Under the pieces are notes generated by a model. That model was not told where the DNA came from. It did no database searches and saw only the letters and a program-made list of their open reading frames with translations. A program made the translations under genes and the position numbers. Below are positions 1-9,097 of a stretch of 49,281 nt of DNA, piece after piece. Every line of letters starts with the position of its first letter. Position 1 is the stretch's first letter. The DNA is from Shewanella litoralis (GTDB taxonomy: Bacteria; Pseudomonadota; Gammaproteobacteria; Enterobacterales; Shewanellaceae): contig NZ_WSRZ01000028.1 of NCBI RefSeq assembly GCF_009828585.1, positions 1 to 49,281 on the forward strand, written 5' to 3'.

Positions 1-93
1 TTTTAGAGCAGCATCCGCTAAAAGCCAGTAAACCAACCAAAATAAGAAAGGCAGCATGGAATGGTGATTTTAGGAGCGAGATTTTCTTTGGTT
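1..93 (-). CDS. Possible partial lipoprotein, cut by the window edge
   Basis: A minus-strand frame with no stop runs off the left edge and reads as a lysine-containing start, a hydrophobic stretch and then AFSGCCSK, which resembles a lipoprotein signal ending at a lipobox cysteine. No ATG, GTG or TTG with a ribosome binding site sits in front of the signal in that frame (a stop lies just upstream), so either the start is non-standard or the frame is a coincidence. It would follow the 101-aa gene on the same strand. Only about 30 codons can be seen and the function cannot be judged. Confidence 0.25.
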
Positions 94-110
94 AAAAGAT
101 TTAACAAAGC

Positions 111-416
111 TTAATCCCGCCCTGCTTTTAAATGGGAGGCAAACTCGGCCTGACTCATTAATTGAGGCGGCTCCCTTAGAACGATTTTAATCGGATTTAG
201 TTGGCAAACAGGTTCGAATTTTCTTAATTCAATAATGTTGTATTTGCTATCAATATAAACGATTCCTGCACCCGCAAGCCCTGGTATCGCATCAATTTTT
301 TTAAAAAGAGTTTTTGTATCGATATTAGCCAACACTTTCTGGCTAAATTGATTGTCATAAAACGACTGAGTGCTCGATCTAAAAACAGGCTTTCCATTTA
401 CCGTGATAATTTCCAT
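111..416 (-). CDS. Hypothetical protein, 101 aa
   Basis: I do not recognise this family. The product is a small soluble-looking protein with no signal peptide or membrane segment; it has a valine- and isoleucine-rich start, a glycine/alanine-rich turn near residue 50 and a basic C-terminus. The ATG at 416 is preceded by AGAGGGA at a good distance, which supports real translation. It lies downstream of the acyl-CoA synthetase gene on the same strand, but the terminator at 496-521 separates them, so it probably has its own promoter in the AT-rich 420-495 stretch. Confidence 0.6.
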   Translation of the reverse strand: MEIITVNGKPVFRSSTQSFYDNQFSQKVLANIDTKTLFKKIDAIPGLAGAGIVYIDSKYNIIELRKFEPVCQLNPIKIVLREPPQLMSQAEFASHLKAGRD

Positions 417-495
417 AGTTCCCTCTACGTTGCCTAATTTTAAAATAGAGTATTATACCGCTACTGAAAATACTGACAATTATCACTAAGTATTA

Positions 496-521
496 CTAAA
501 AAGGACGCGAATGCGTCCTTT
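496..521 (-). terminator. Rho-independent terminator of the acyl-CoA synthetase gene
   Basis: A 9-bp perfect stem (AAAGGACGC with GCGTCCTTT) closes a 4-base loop and, read on the minus strand, is followed by a run of T. It lies 22 bases after the stop of the acyl-CoA synthetase gene. Confidence 0.85.
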
Positions 522-542
522 GGAGGTGTTATTGATGAAGCG

Positions 543-2336
543 TTACTGCCCATACATGGCATTAATTTCACTGTGATATTTGCTGTAAATCATCTTACGG
601 CGCAGTTTTAACGTCGGAGTAATTAGTCCAGATTCCATTGAAAATGCTTCGTGCAATAAAGTGAATTTTTTAATCTTTTCAAAGCCGGCTAACTCATGCT
701 GCAGCTCGATTAAACGCTGCTCAAAATGCGCGACCACTTGCGAGTGACGCAGTAACTCAATAGGGTTTTCAACATGAATACCTTGCGCTGTAGCCCAGCT
801 ATTTAACGCTTCAAATGCTGGCACAATAAGGGCTGACACGTAATTACGTGCATCGGCAACAATAGCCACTTGTTCGATAAATGGGCAACAAGCAACCTTA
901 CCTTCAACGCGCTGTGGGGCAATGTATTTACCGTTAGAGGTTTTCATTAACTCTTTGATGCGGTCAGTAATGTATAAGTTACCTTGCTCATCAATACGCC
1001 CTGCATCACCGGTTTTTAACCAACCGTCTTCAAAGGCTTCGGCGGTGTCATCGGGGCGATTGTAATAACCGCGCATTACAGTGTCGCCACGGACTAAAAT
1101 CTCATCGTCTTTGCCCAGCTTAATTTGCATGGCTTCTAACGGCTTACCGTTTGAGCCTGGCACACGATTATCGAGGGTATTACAGGTAACGGTCGCGCAA
1201 GTTTCGGTCATGCCGTACCCACACAATACAGGCACGCTAATACTGTGAAAAAAACTGCCAACATTAACATCTAATGCTGCACCGCCCACTGGCATAAACT
1301 TAAGTCGGCCGCCGAGTACTTGCTGTAATTTGCTGTAAACCAGCTTGTTAGCCAGTTTCCACTGGGCACTTAGCCATAAACTCGGCTTAGCGCGGCCTTG
1401 ATTGACTTCAAATTGACGCTTACCTACTTTCATTGCCCAGGCAAATAACGCTTGGCGTGCTTTAGGCGCTTTACCAACTTTGTCATGCACGGCACTGTAA
1501 ATTTTTTCTAAAAATCGCGGCACTACACATAAGGTGTGTGGCTTAACGGCAACAAGAGCTTGTTTAATTTTATTGGTGTCATTTAAGTAAACATTATGAC
1601 CGCCACGGCATAATACATACATGCTCCAACCACGTTCAAATACATGGCTTAGCGGCAAAAAGGCTAATGACACATCGCCGGCGGTGAAAGGCAGTTTTTG
1701 GTCATGCTGGCTGATCATCGAGGCAAAATTGCGGTAATCGATCATCACCCCTTTTGGGTTGCCTGTGGTGCCTGAGGTGTAAATCAGCGTCAGTAAGTCA
1801 TCCAGATCAGTATTGGCTAATCGGCTGGTTAACTCCTGGGTTACGCTTGGATTAAATTGTGCGGTTAATAGCGAATCAAAAAACAGGTGATTGTCGGCTT
1901 TTAAAGTTACATTGCCATCAAATACGACAATCTGCTGCACGCAGTCGGCTTGCGCGGCAATGTTACACGCCATGTCATATTGTTGCTGATCACCGGCAAA
2001 AATTAATTTAGCTTGGGCATCGTTAACAATAAACACCGCTTGTTCAAGTGTACTGGTTGGGTAAACAGGTACCACCACATTACGTGCTTTAAGTGCGCCA
2101 ATATCGGCACAAGTCCATTGTGGGCAGTTTTGCGATAATATCACCACTTTGTCTTGCACTTGTAAGCCAAACTCAATCAGCAATTGGGCAACTGAGTCAG
2201 TTAAGGTATTGAATTTATTCCACGTTACTGTGTGCCAGGGCGCTGGCATTTCAAAGCCTTCTAGGGCAATGTTACTGCCTAAAGACTGACTTTGCTGTTG
2301 CAGAAGTCGTACGACGTGGTATTGGTTTAATGACAT
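543..2336 (-). CDS. Long-chain acyl-CoA synthetase (AMP-forming)
   Basis: The protein activates long-chain fatty acids to acyl-CoA through an acyl-adenylate, feeding beta-oxidation or lipid synthesis. At 597 aa it has the usual length of the FAA1/COG1022 branch of AMP-binding enzymes. The ATP-binding P-loop YTSGTTGNPKG is at about residues 186-196, followed by the adenine motif GYGMTE and the TGD motif in the C-terminal hinge region. There is no signal peptide. The ATG at 2336 has a loosely spaced AAGG upstream. It stands alone between the ABC operon and a terminator. Family assignment is firm; the chain-length preference cannot be read from the sequence. Confidence 0.93.
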   Translation of the reverse strand: MSLNQYHVVRLLQQQSQSLGSNIALEGFEMPAPWHTVTWNKFNTLTDSVAQLLIEFGLQVQDKVVILSQNCPQWTCADIGALKARNVVVPVYPTSTLEQAVFIVNDAQAKLIFAGDQQQYDMACNIAAQADCVQQIVVFDGNVTLKADNHLFFDSLLTAQFNPSVTQELTSRLANTDLDDLLTLIYTSGTTGNPKGVMIDYRNFASMISQHDQKLPFTAGDVSLAFLPLSHVFERGWSMYVLCRGGHNVYLNDTNKIKQALVAVKPHTLCVVPRFLEKIYSAVHDKVGKAPKARQALFAWAMKVGKRQFEVNQGRAKPSLWLSAQWKLANKLVYSKLQQVLGGRLKFMPVGGAALDVNVGSFFHSISVPVLCGYGMTETCATVTCNTLDNRVPGSNGKPLEAMQIKLGKDDEILVRGDTVMRGYYNRPDDTAEAFEDGWLKTGDAGRIDEQGNLYITDRIKELMKTSNGKYIAPQRVEGKVACCPFIEQVAIVADARNYVSALIVPAFEALNSWATAQGIHVENPIELLRHSQVVAHFEQRLIELQHELAGFEKIKKFTLLHEAFSMESGLITPTLKLRRKMIYSKYHSEINAMYGQ

Positions 2337-2475
2337 TTAACAGTGACCTTTTTAGCTTACAAGTGTTCCGCTTTTGCATTCTACCTGAAGCTAAAAAAAA
2401 TCATAAGAGCTTTTGCTCTATTTGTGCGATTAACATCACGTTCACAAGCAAAACTGATAAACAACAAACACCGCT

Positions 2476-3768
2476 TTAAGGCGCGGTAATACCGTGCTTC
2501 CAAAGCTGTCGCTTACCCCACATCAATGCCAGCACACCGACGACGGTTAGCGGAATATCCAGCAATAGCCACGGAGTAATACTGTCGCCATCTCTTAGCG
2601 CAGCAAAACTCATAGACACCACTATCGAGTGCAAAAGCACCACCAACATCGCCGCTGTGGCTTGATGACTATTTCGGCTTGCAGCCCCAGTACCGAGCAT
2701 AATGGCGCAACCCCAAAAGGTGCTTAACCCTAAGTGGACTAAAAACAATAAGCTAAATTGTGGCTCAAAAAAGAATTGCAATAAACCAATCCCTGCGACA
2801 ATGAACACCATGGCTGCAATAAAACGGTATTGGCTGTAAAAAAAGGCGTCTTTCATCCCGTTTAACCCGCTATAACAAGGCAATAAAAATAAGGTTTCGG
2901 TGGCACGCCAACGCTGAATACGGCTCCAATGAATAATCGCACAGCTTATTACCGATAATTGAGCAATTAAAAACATCGCAGCCAAATTAAAGTCAAACAG
3001 CCACGAAAACAGCATTAACCCGATAGCAATAACAGGCAGAGCTAACATCATCATGGTTAATACAGGGCCAATAAAGAAATTCATTGGATGAAACAGGCGC
3101 TCGAATTTACCCACCCACGCAACACCTTTAATGCTCGGTAACCACATCCAGCCCATTTGCACGGCATTGAGGTACACTACCCGCGCATCGCTGTTCCAGC
3201 GCAGTTGCCGACATAAGCCAACCACACGATAAAACAGCATGGCAACAATGATTAAGCTGGCCCACAGCGACAAACGAGAGGCGAGCTCATCTAAAAATGG
3301 CACCGCAATAAACAGCGCAAACGATAAATGAAAATAATGACTGCGCCACAAGCATAACCATACAAAGCCAAGCCCTACCGCAACGGCTAACCACAATTGC
3401 GCTATGACGTCATATGCCGAAAAGATCACACAGGCCAACACCTGCAAACTAATAATAGCCACTGCAATAGTCAGTGCTTGTTGTAATACATTGGCTTGAT
3501 AACCCGGGATTAATTGGCTGGTCTCTGTCGCCACTAAGCGATTTAACTGCCAAGCAATACTGGCAGCCGCTGAGACAGTCGACATAGCAAAAACTAAACT
3601 CACCACGTCGGTTTTTCCGCTAATTAACAACGCAAGTCCAAGCACGAGTCCAAGCAGGCTCGTGCCTAAAAAACTGACGCTACCTAAGTCATATAACCAC
3701 AGACGCAACATACCCTGATAGGGTTTACGCCAAGCGGCTAGTGGGCTTTGAGGTTGCTGCGCACTCAT
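2476..3768 (-). CDS. Multi-spanning membrane protein, probable ABC permease
   Basis: This 430-aa protein is almost entirely hydrophobic, with roughly ten to twelve predicted membrane segments and short loops. No conserved catalytic motif is visible. Its ATG overlaps the TGA of the upstream ABC ATPase gene (ATGA), so the two are translationally coupled and the product is most likely the membrane partner of that ATPase. With the GntR gene in front, the set matches the YtrA-type regulator / ATPase / permease operons known from many bacteria. The substrate is unknown. Confidence 0.75.
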   Translation of the reverse strand: MSAQQPQSPLAAWRKPYQGMLRLWLYDLGSVSFLGTSLLGLVLGLALLISGKTDVVSLVFAMSTVSAAASIAWQLNRLVATETSQLIPGYQANVLQQALTIAVAIISLQVLACVIFSAYDVIAQLWLAVAVGLGFVWLCLWRSHYFHLSFALFIAVPFLDELASRLSLWASLIIVAMLFYRVVGLCRQLRWNSDARVVYLNAVQMGWMWLPSIKGVAWVGKFERLFHPMNFFIGPVLTMMMLALPVIAIGLMLFSWLFDFNLAAMFLIAQLSVISCAIIHWSRIQRWRATETLFLLPCYSGLNGMKDAFFYSQYRFIAAMVFIVAGIGLLQFFFEPQFSLLFLVHLGLSTFWGCAIMLGTGAASRNSHQATAAMLVVLLHSIVVSMSFAALRDGDSITPWLLLDIPLTVVGVLALMWGKRQLWKHGITAP

Positions 3769-4634
3769 CGGTGCAGCTCCATAAATAACTGTTCTAAATT
3801 TAATGATTTTTCATTTTGCACACCAGCAATAGCATCCGAGTTACCCTGGGTGTCCACCAGCACGGTTTGGCCGGTTTGGCTCAATATTCTGTAGCTTGCA
3901 GGTAATTGAGTATCGTCGTTAATAGTGAGTAATTTAACCTCTTCACGCAGGGCATCAATTTCTTTAAACAGCACTAAGTCGCCTTTTTTGATTAATGCTA
4001 CATGGCTGGCGACACGCTCTAAGTCTGAGGTGATATGCGATGAAAACAATACCGCCGAACCAGAGTCGAGGGCAAGATCGAACAGATCACCCATAAATTG
4101 GCGACGAGCGATAGGGTCGAGGCTAGCGACGGGTTCGTCGAGTAACAACAAGGTCGGCCGATACGCCATCGCCATAATCAAGGCTAACGATTGACGCTGA
4201 CCGACAGACAGTTTTTGCACGGCTTGAGTAACATCTAAATCAAAGCGATTTAACCAATCTTGTTCTAGGGCGATGTCCCACTGCGGGTAAAAACTGCGGT
4301 GCAATTCTAAGGCTTTATCTATGGTAAAGCCTTCGTAACCAAAAGGCTGTTGTGGCACATAGCCGATATGCTGTTTTGCTTCAATGGAGAGGGTTTCTGG
4401 CGATTCGCCTAGGGTATTGATGTTGCCGCTATCGATATCAACAATTCCTAACGCGCAGCGCATTAATGTCGATTTACCCGCGCCATTTTGACCTAATAAT
4501 CCCACAACCATCCCAGGGTAAAGTGTTATCGATAAATCGGCTAACACCTTATGCCCGGTTGCAGACTTAGTTGTCTCGGCATAGGTTTTATTGACTAAAG
4601 TAAACTGTAAAACGGGCTTATCTTCGGCTTCCAT
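3765..4634 (-). CDS. ABC transporter ATP-binding protein
   Basis: This is an ABC ATPase of the CcmA/YtrB type. Counted from the ATG at 4634 the protein has 289 aa: Walker A GQNGAGKST at 48-56, a variant signature LSVGQRQS, and Walker B LLLLDEP followed by a D-loop SLDP. A TTG six codons upstream would give 295 aa, but AGGAAA sits in front of the ATG and favours the shorter form. The C-terminal part after residue 215 is a divergent regulatory tail. The gene lies between the GntR regulator (37 bases upstream) and the membrane protein (4-base overlap) in a three-gene operon. Confidence 0.88.
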   Translation of the reverse strand: MEAEDKPVLQFTLVNKTYAETTKSATGHKVLADLSITLYPGMVVGLLGQNGAGKSTLMRCALGIVDIDSGNINTLGESPETLSIEAKQHIGYVPQQPFGYEGFTIDKALELHRSFYPQWDIALEQDWLNRFDLDVTQAVQKLSVGQRQSLALIMAMAYRPTLLLLDEPVASLDPIARRQFMGDLFDLALDSGSAVLFSSHITSDLERVASHVALIKKGDLVLFKEIDALREEVKLLTINDDTQLPASYRILSQTGQTVLVDTQGNSDAIAGVQNEKSLNLEQLFMELHR

Positions 4635-4671
4635 GTTCGACTTTCCTACCAAAATTTAGCTTAAATGACGG

Positions 4672-5049
4672 CTATTCTTTTTGCCAAAATTGCTTCAATA
4701 ACTGTTGCAACTCGTCGTAATCAACACCTAATTGTTGTGCTTGCTCAACTAATGCGCTTAACTGCGGCGCTAACAAACTGCTGCCTGAGGCGTTATTTGC
4801 TGATGTTCTCGCGGCCACGCGTGACGGCTGGCCACGACGACGTTCAACCCAGCCCTGGTCGACAAGTTGTTGCATCGCACGCGACACTGTCATTGGGTTT
4901 ACCGCCAAATGTTCGGCTAACTGGCGCACTGAAGGAAGTACATCTTCAGGGTGCAATTGGCCGCCAACAATTAAGCGCACGATTTGATCATGCAATTGTC
5001 GATAAATGGGTTCGCCACTGCTGGGGTTGACATTTAGTAATTCTAACAT
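4672..5049 (-). CDS. GntR-family regulator, YtrA subfamily
   Basis: This 125-aa protein has a GntR winged helix-turn-helix at about residues 12-80 (PIYRQLHDQIVRLI, then LPSVRQLAEHLAVNPMTVSRA) and only a short helical tail. The length and lack of a large effector domain are typical of the YtrA subfamily, which usually controls an ABC transporter encoded in the same operon. It is the first gene of the minus-strand regulator/ATPase/permease unit and is divergent from the hydrolase-NatAB genes. A 12-bp palindrome at 5064-5075, 15 bases upstream of its start, is a candidate operator for both directions. Confidence 0.9.
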   Translation of the reverse strand: MLELLNVNPSSGEPIYRQLHDQIVRLIVGGQLHPEDVLPSVRQLAEHLAVNPMTVSRAMQQLVDQGWVERRRGQPSRVAARTSANNASGSSLLAPQLSALVEQAQQLGVDYDELQQLLKQFWQKE

Positions 5050-5063
5050 TAGCCTTTAACAAC

Positions 5064-5075
5064 TGTATTAATACA
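5064..5075. promoter_or_regulatory. Palindromic candidate operator between the GntR and hydrolase genes
   Basis: TGTATTAATACA is a perfect 12-bp palindrome in the divergent promoter region. A possible plus-strand promoter overlaps it (TTAACA at 5056, TACACT at 5080, 18-base spacer). GntR-family proteins usually bind palindromes next to their own gene, so this is a reasonable autoregulation site. That link is an inference from position. Confidence 0.45.
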
Positions 5076-5143
5076 TTGATACACTCATACACTAGGTGTT
5101 AAGGTATCACAATCGTCATGAAATGCAAAAAGGAAACGTTCCG

Positions 5144-6748
5144 ATGATCAACAGGAAGTTTGTCAACACAACCTCAATATCGCGATTACGCGCTTTAGGT
5201 TTATGCCAATCGGCAACTCGTGCTAGCCGCTGGGTCGCTGTTGCAGTGGCTATTTTACTCGCTAACCACAGCGTTGCAGATACCGCAGACACGCTCGTTG
5301 CTGCGCCAGCTAAAACAACCACATGTTATTTAGATGGCTTAGATGAGCAGTTTCAGTGCGGCAAAATCAGCGTACCTGAAAACCCAAAGCAACCTGACGG
5401 TAAGCAAATCGATATTCACTTTGCGATTTTACCTGCAATTAAAAACACCCACCCAGATGAGGCATTACTCGCCATTGCCGGTGGCCCTGGTCAATCGGCT
5501 ATCGAAAATGCAGCAGGGTTTGACCGTATGTTGACCAAAGTACGTCAACAACGCGATATTTTACTTATCGACCAGCGCGGTACAGGCCAATCCAATATTT
5601 TGAGTTGTGACGACGGTGATTTAAATGCACTCAACATCAATGAAGACGACCTCGACATGCTGGCGATAACCGAAGAATGTTTAGCGGGGATCGATGCCGA
5701 CGTGACTCAATACGGCAGCAACATCGCATTAAAAGACTTTGAGGCAGTACGCGAGTTTTTAGGTTATACCAAGCTGCACTTATACGGTATTTCTTATGGT
5801 TCACGCATGGCTCAGTTGTATATGCGCCATTATCCTGAAGCATTAGCCACAGTAACATTGGACGGTGTAGTGCCAATGCAGCAAAGCGTAGTTGCCATTG
5901 GTAGTTCAATTGAGCGTGGTTTAAACGTGTTGTGGCGCGACTGTAAAAGCAATCCTGAATGTCAGCAGCAGTTTCCTGATTTAGTCGACGAGTATAATAA
6001 AGTCGATCAACAACTCGCCGATGCACCGATTAGCCAAAAAGTGCGCGACCCACAAACTGACGAGCCTAGCGACTTTTTGCTCACTCGCAGTAAGTACTCA
6101 GGGGCTATCCGCATGGCAATGTATATGCCCAATACCCGTTCGCTTATTCCTCACGCAATACACCAGGCAGCACAAGGTAACTACCAGCCCATTTTAGGTA
6201 TTTACTCCTTAACGGCCAGCAGTACAGGGATAGCAATGGGTATGCATGCATCAGTTGTATGCGGTGAGGATATTCACCGTATTACCGAACAAATGCGTAA
6301 AGACGCTAAAGAATCTTACATCAGTAGCAGCATGTTAGACGGGTTAGAAAAAACCTGTGAGGCATGGCCAACAAAGCAAGAAGATGACAGCTTTAGTAAC
6401 CCAATCGACAGCGACATTCCTACTTTATTATTGTCTGGCGAACTCGACCCTGCAACACCACCAAACTGGGGCGCACTGGCACAAGAAAAACTCACCAAGT
6501 CGAAGCATTTTATTGCGCCTTACGCGACTCACGGTGTGGCCTATCAAAGTTGCGGTAACGATTTAATTGCGCAATTAGTTGATCAAGGCTCAATAAAAGA
6601 GATTGATGGCGAATGCTTACAAAAAGATGTGCGCCGCAGCTTTTATCTTAATGCCAACACAGTAGAAGCATTACCGATTGCCAGCACTAACACGGATATT
6701 AAAACCGACACAACAGCGCCAGCAAATACAGCTGAAGATAAGGAATAG
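5144..6748 (+). CDS. Secreted alpha/beta hydrolase, tripeptidyl-peptidase-like
   Basis: Family members (TAP/proline iminopeptidase-like, peptidase S33) release short peptides or amino acids from the N-terminus of substrates. The ATG at 5144 follows AAAAGGAAA and gives 534 aa; an upstream alternative at 5096 lacks a good site. A signal peptide ends at about residue 45 (WVAVAVAILLANHSVA). The oxyanion motif GGPG is at 113-116, the nucleophile is Ser217 in GISYG, the likely acid is the Asp in SGELDPATPP, and the likely His lies in YATHGVAY. It is followed after 2 bases by the ABC exporter genes, which suggests a shared transcript. The substrate is unknown. Confidence 0.85.
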   Translation: MINRKFVNTTSISRLRALGLCQSATRASRWVAVAVAILLANHSVADTADTLVAAPAKTTTCYLDGLDEQFQCGKISVPENPKQPDGKQIDIHFAILPAIKNTHPDEALLAIAGGPGQSAIENAAGFDRMLTKVRQQRDILLIDQRGTGQSNILSCDDGDLNALNINEDDLDMLAITEECLAGIDADVTQYGSNIALKDFEAVREFLGYTKLHLYGISYGSRMAQLYMRHYPEALATVTLDGVVPMQQSVVAIGSSIERGLNVLWRDCKSNPECQQQFPDLVDEYNKVDQQLADAPISQKVRDPQTDEPSDFLLTRSKYSGAIRMAMYMPNTRSLIPHAIHQAAQGNYQPILGIYSLTASSTGIAMGMHASVVCGEDIHRITEQMRKDAKESYISSSMLDGLEKTCEAWPTKQEDDSFSNPIDSDIPTLLLSGELDPATPPNWGALAQEKLTKSKHFIAPYATHGVAYQSCGNDLIAQLVDQGSIKEIDGECLQKDVRRSFYLNANTVEALPIASTNTDIKTDTTAPANTAEDKE

Positions 6749-6750
6749 TC

Positions 6751-7485
6751 ATGATTACTGTTGCAAACTTAACCAAAAAAATCGGCGATGTGCAGGCGTT
6801 AGACAATTTAAGTTTTAGCGCTGAAAATGGCCAAATAACGGGTTTACTTGGGCCAAATGGCGCCGGTAAAACCACCTGTTTACGCACCTTGTTTGGCTTA
6901 CTCAAACCAGACTCAGGCACCGCCACAGTAGACAATATTGACGTCGCGGTTGACCCAATAGGCGCAAAAAAGCAATTAGGATTATTCCCCGACCCATTTG
7001 GATTGTACGAACGCCTTACGCCGCGTGAATACATTAGTTTCTTTGCCGAGCTCAGCGGTATGACGCGTAAGCAAGCCAAAGAAGCCACCGCCAATGTCAT
7101 TGCCCAATTAAAGCTAGAAGACATTAGCGACCGTCGCTGCAAAGGCTTCTCGCAAGGCCAACGGATGAAAACGGCATTGGCGCAAGCCATAGTGCATCAG
7201 CCAAGTAATATCATTTTAGATGAGCCCACCCGCGGACTTGATGTGATGAGCACCCGCTTACTGCGCGACATTTTATTGCAACTAAAAGCACAAGGACATT
7301 GTGTGTTGTTTTCAAGCCACGTAATGCAAGAGGTTGCCGCCTTATGTGACCGAGTCATTGTTATGGCAAACGGCAAAGTGGTCGCCATTGGTAGCCCTGA
7401 CGAACTGTGTCAGCAAACGGGCAAAGACTCACTAGAAGATGCATTTATCGAACTTATCGGTACTGACGAAGGGATTGCAGCATAA
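6751..7485 (+). CDS. ABC transporter ATP-binding protein, NatA-like
   Basis: The 244-aa protein is a complete ABC ATPase: Walker A GPNGAGKTT at 34-42, signature FSQGQRMK, Walker B IILDEPTRGLD and an H-loop histidine in FSSHVMQ. Similarity in layout to NatA, together with a NatB-like permease downstream, suggests an ABC-2 exporter of the sodium-export/NatAB type. Its stop codon overlaps the start of the permease gene by one base (TAATG). It is the second gene of a hydrolase-ATPase-permease operon. Actual transport of sodium is not shown by the sequence. Confidence 0.88.
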   Translation: MITVANLTKKIGDVQALDNLSFSAENGQITGLLGPNGAGKTTCLRTLFGLLKPDSGTATVDNIDVAVDPIGAKKQLGLFPDPFGLYERLTPREYISFFAELSGMTRKQAKEATANVIAQLKLEDISDRRCKGFSQGQRMKTALAQAIVHQPSNIILDEPTRGLDVMSTRLLRDILLQLKAQGHCVLFSSHVMQEVAALCDRVIVMANGKVVAIGSPDELCQQTGKDSLEDAFIELIGTDEGIAA

Positions 7486-8618
7486 TGAAAATGATACTCG
7501 CAATGGTGCGCAAAGAACTTATCGATGCCGCACGAGACAAACGCTCTGTCATGGCTGGTTTATATTATGCCATGGGTACGCCACTGATCATGTGTGGCCT
7601 ATTTATGGTGCTAATTGGTCAATTATCTAGCCCAGAAGACCTTAACATCAACATTAAAAACGCTAATAACGCACCTGATTTAGTGCGCTACTTAAGCAAT
7701 AACGGTATTAATCATGGTGATGACGACGAGGCAAAAAAAATCATCTTAACCATTAGTGACGATTACGCTGCCAATATGGCCAAGGCCAAACCAGCAGAAG
7801 TATTATTAGTTGCCGATAACTCTGATGAAAAGCTGCAAAAGTCTATCCGCCGTCTTGAGGTACAGTTACAAGCATATAGCGCTGAAATGGGTAGTTTGCG
7901 TTTAATTGCCCGCGGAATTAACCCTCGCATAACTCAGCCAATCAAAATCAATGTTGAAGACAAGGCTACAGCAGATTCTAAAGGTGGAATGATCTTAGGC
8001 CTGGCGATTTTCACCATGATGTATTCGGTGTTTATTTCTGGCATGAACCTCGCCATCGACACCAGTGCTGGCGAACGTGAGCGTAACTCACTGGCATTGC
8101 TGCTCAGTCACCCAATGAGCACACGTGAGTTGGTGTTGGGCAAAATTATTGCCGTGACCTGCTTTGCACTGCTAGGACTCATTTTAATCTTGCTGGTATC
8201 AAAAGTGGCCTACCCCTTTGTGCCTTGGCAAGAAATTGGCTTTACCGTCAACATTAGCCAGGACTTTATGGGGCTTATGTTCCTGGTCGGCATCCCTGTC
8301 GCACTCATGGCAGCTACCTTGCAATTGTATGTGTCGTTTATGGCCAAAACCTTTAAAGAAGCGCAGTCATACTTAACTATGGTGTTATTTGTACCACTGG
8401 CACTGTCAATGGCAGCCAGCTACAACATTGCCCCAGACGTATTGCAGTGGTTACCAGTATCAGGCCAGCAACAAGCGTTAATGGACTTTATTAAAGGCCG
8501 CGAAATCCCAATGATGCAGTTAATCGTGTCATCTGTGACCACTTTAGTCATTGCAGTAGCCCTCGCAGCAGGGTTAGAAAAGTCATTAAAAAGTGAAAAG
8601 GTGGTCTTTGGGCTGTAA
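7485..8618 (+). CDS. ABC-2 type permease, NatB-like
   Basis: The 377-aa protein has one membrane segment near residues 25-45, a large extracytoplasmic domain to about residue 160, and then five or six membrane segments, which is the ABC-2/NatB architecture. The cytoplasmic sequence AGERERNSLALLLSHPMSTRELVLGKI between the helices is the typical coupling segment of this family. It overlaps the NatA-like gene by one base and so is translationally coupled to it. It probably forms the exporter with that ATPase. A perfect inverted repeat at 8662-8690 follows the gene. Confidence 0.86.
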   Translation: MKMILAMVRKELIDAARDKRSVMAGLYYAMGTPLIMCGLFMVLIGQLSSPEDLNINIKNANNAPDLVRYLSNNGINHGDDDEAKKIILTISDDYAANMAKAKPAEVLLVADNSDEKLQKSIRRLEVQLQAYSAEMGSLRLIARGINPRITQPIKINVEDKATADSKGGMILGLAIFTMMYSVFISGMNLAIDTSAGERERNSLALLLSHPMSTRELVLGKIIAVTCFALLGLILILLVSKVAYPFVPWQEIGFTVNISQDFMGLMFLVGIPVALMAATLQLYVSFMAKTFKEAQSYLTMVLFVPLALSMAASYNIAPDVLQWLPVSGQQQALMDFIKGREIPMMQLIVSSVTTLVIAVALAAGLEKSLKSEKVVFGL

Positions 8619-8661
8619 GCCATAGTTATAAAATAGTTAATAGATCCAGTTAATACATCTA

Positions 8662-8690
8662 CTCGCCTTAATTATATGAATTAAGGCGAG
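8662..8690. repeat. Perfect 12-bp inverted repeat after the NatB-like gene
   Basis: CTCGCCTTAATT and its exact complement are separated by a 5-base loop. There is no T-run on either side, so it is not a classical terminator, though it could end or protect the natAB transcript with help from other factors. It could also be an operator for the small membrane-protein gene that starts 52 bases later. Confidence 0.6.
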
Positions 8691-8741
8691 GACTTTAAGA
8701 CGATAACATTGACAAAAAACAACATAAATTAAGGAGTGATT

Positions 8742-8966
8742 ATGAACGAAGATATGGCGATTATCGCACTGGTATTTATCGTAATTGTTGGTACTACGGC
8801 ATCAGAAATGTTTAAACAGTATTTAAAGCATAAGCAAAAAAATGAAGCCGATGGCCTAGCCGACTTAAAAGCACAAAATCAGGCATTGATTGAGCGCATA
8901 CAAGTGCTGGAAAGATTAGTGACCGACAGCGACTTTGAGCTCAAGCAACAGTTTAAAAACTTGTAG
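8742..8966 (+). CDS. PspB-like small membrane protein
   Basis: The 74-aa product has one N-terminal membrane helix (IIALVFIVIVGTTASEMF) followed by a charged, heptad-like coiled coil ending ALIERIQVLERLVTDSDFELKQQF. The topology and the RIQ-LE-L pattern resemble the phage-shock protein PspB, which binds PspC and PspA in the envelope-stress response. The ATG at 8742 is chosen because AAGGAG ends 5 bases upstream; a GTG two codons earlier lies inside that site. No pspA or pspC is present here, so the role is uncertain. Confidence 0.75.
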   Translation: MNEDMAIIALVFIVIVGTTASEMFKQYLKHKQKNEADGLADLKAQNQALIERIQVLERLVTDSDFELKQQFKNL

Positions 8967-9022
8967 TGTTGCAGCTCGGTCGCTCATACCAACCTTTGCC
9001 GACAAGCAAATCAAGACATAAA

Positions 9023-9046
9023 AATGCCGTCATCTTTGACGGCATT
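9023..9046. terminator. Bidirectional terminator between the PspB-like gene and mogA
   Basis: A 10-bp perfect stem (AATGCCGTCA / TGACGGCATT) with a 4-base loop has T-rich sequence on both sides when read on each strand. It sits between convergent genes and can serve both. Confidence 0.85.
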
Positions 9047-9097
9047 CTTTTTGAAATAAAGCTGTAGTGATTAGTGTCTCTGCAATATCTGCTAGCA

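Noticed and set aside
4665-5030. 121-aa frame on the plus strand opposite the GntR gene
   Set aside because: It is antisense to a clearly recognisable regulator and shows no protein features of its own.
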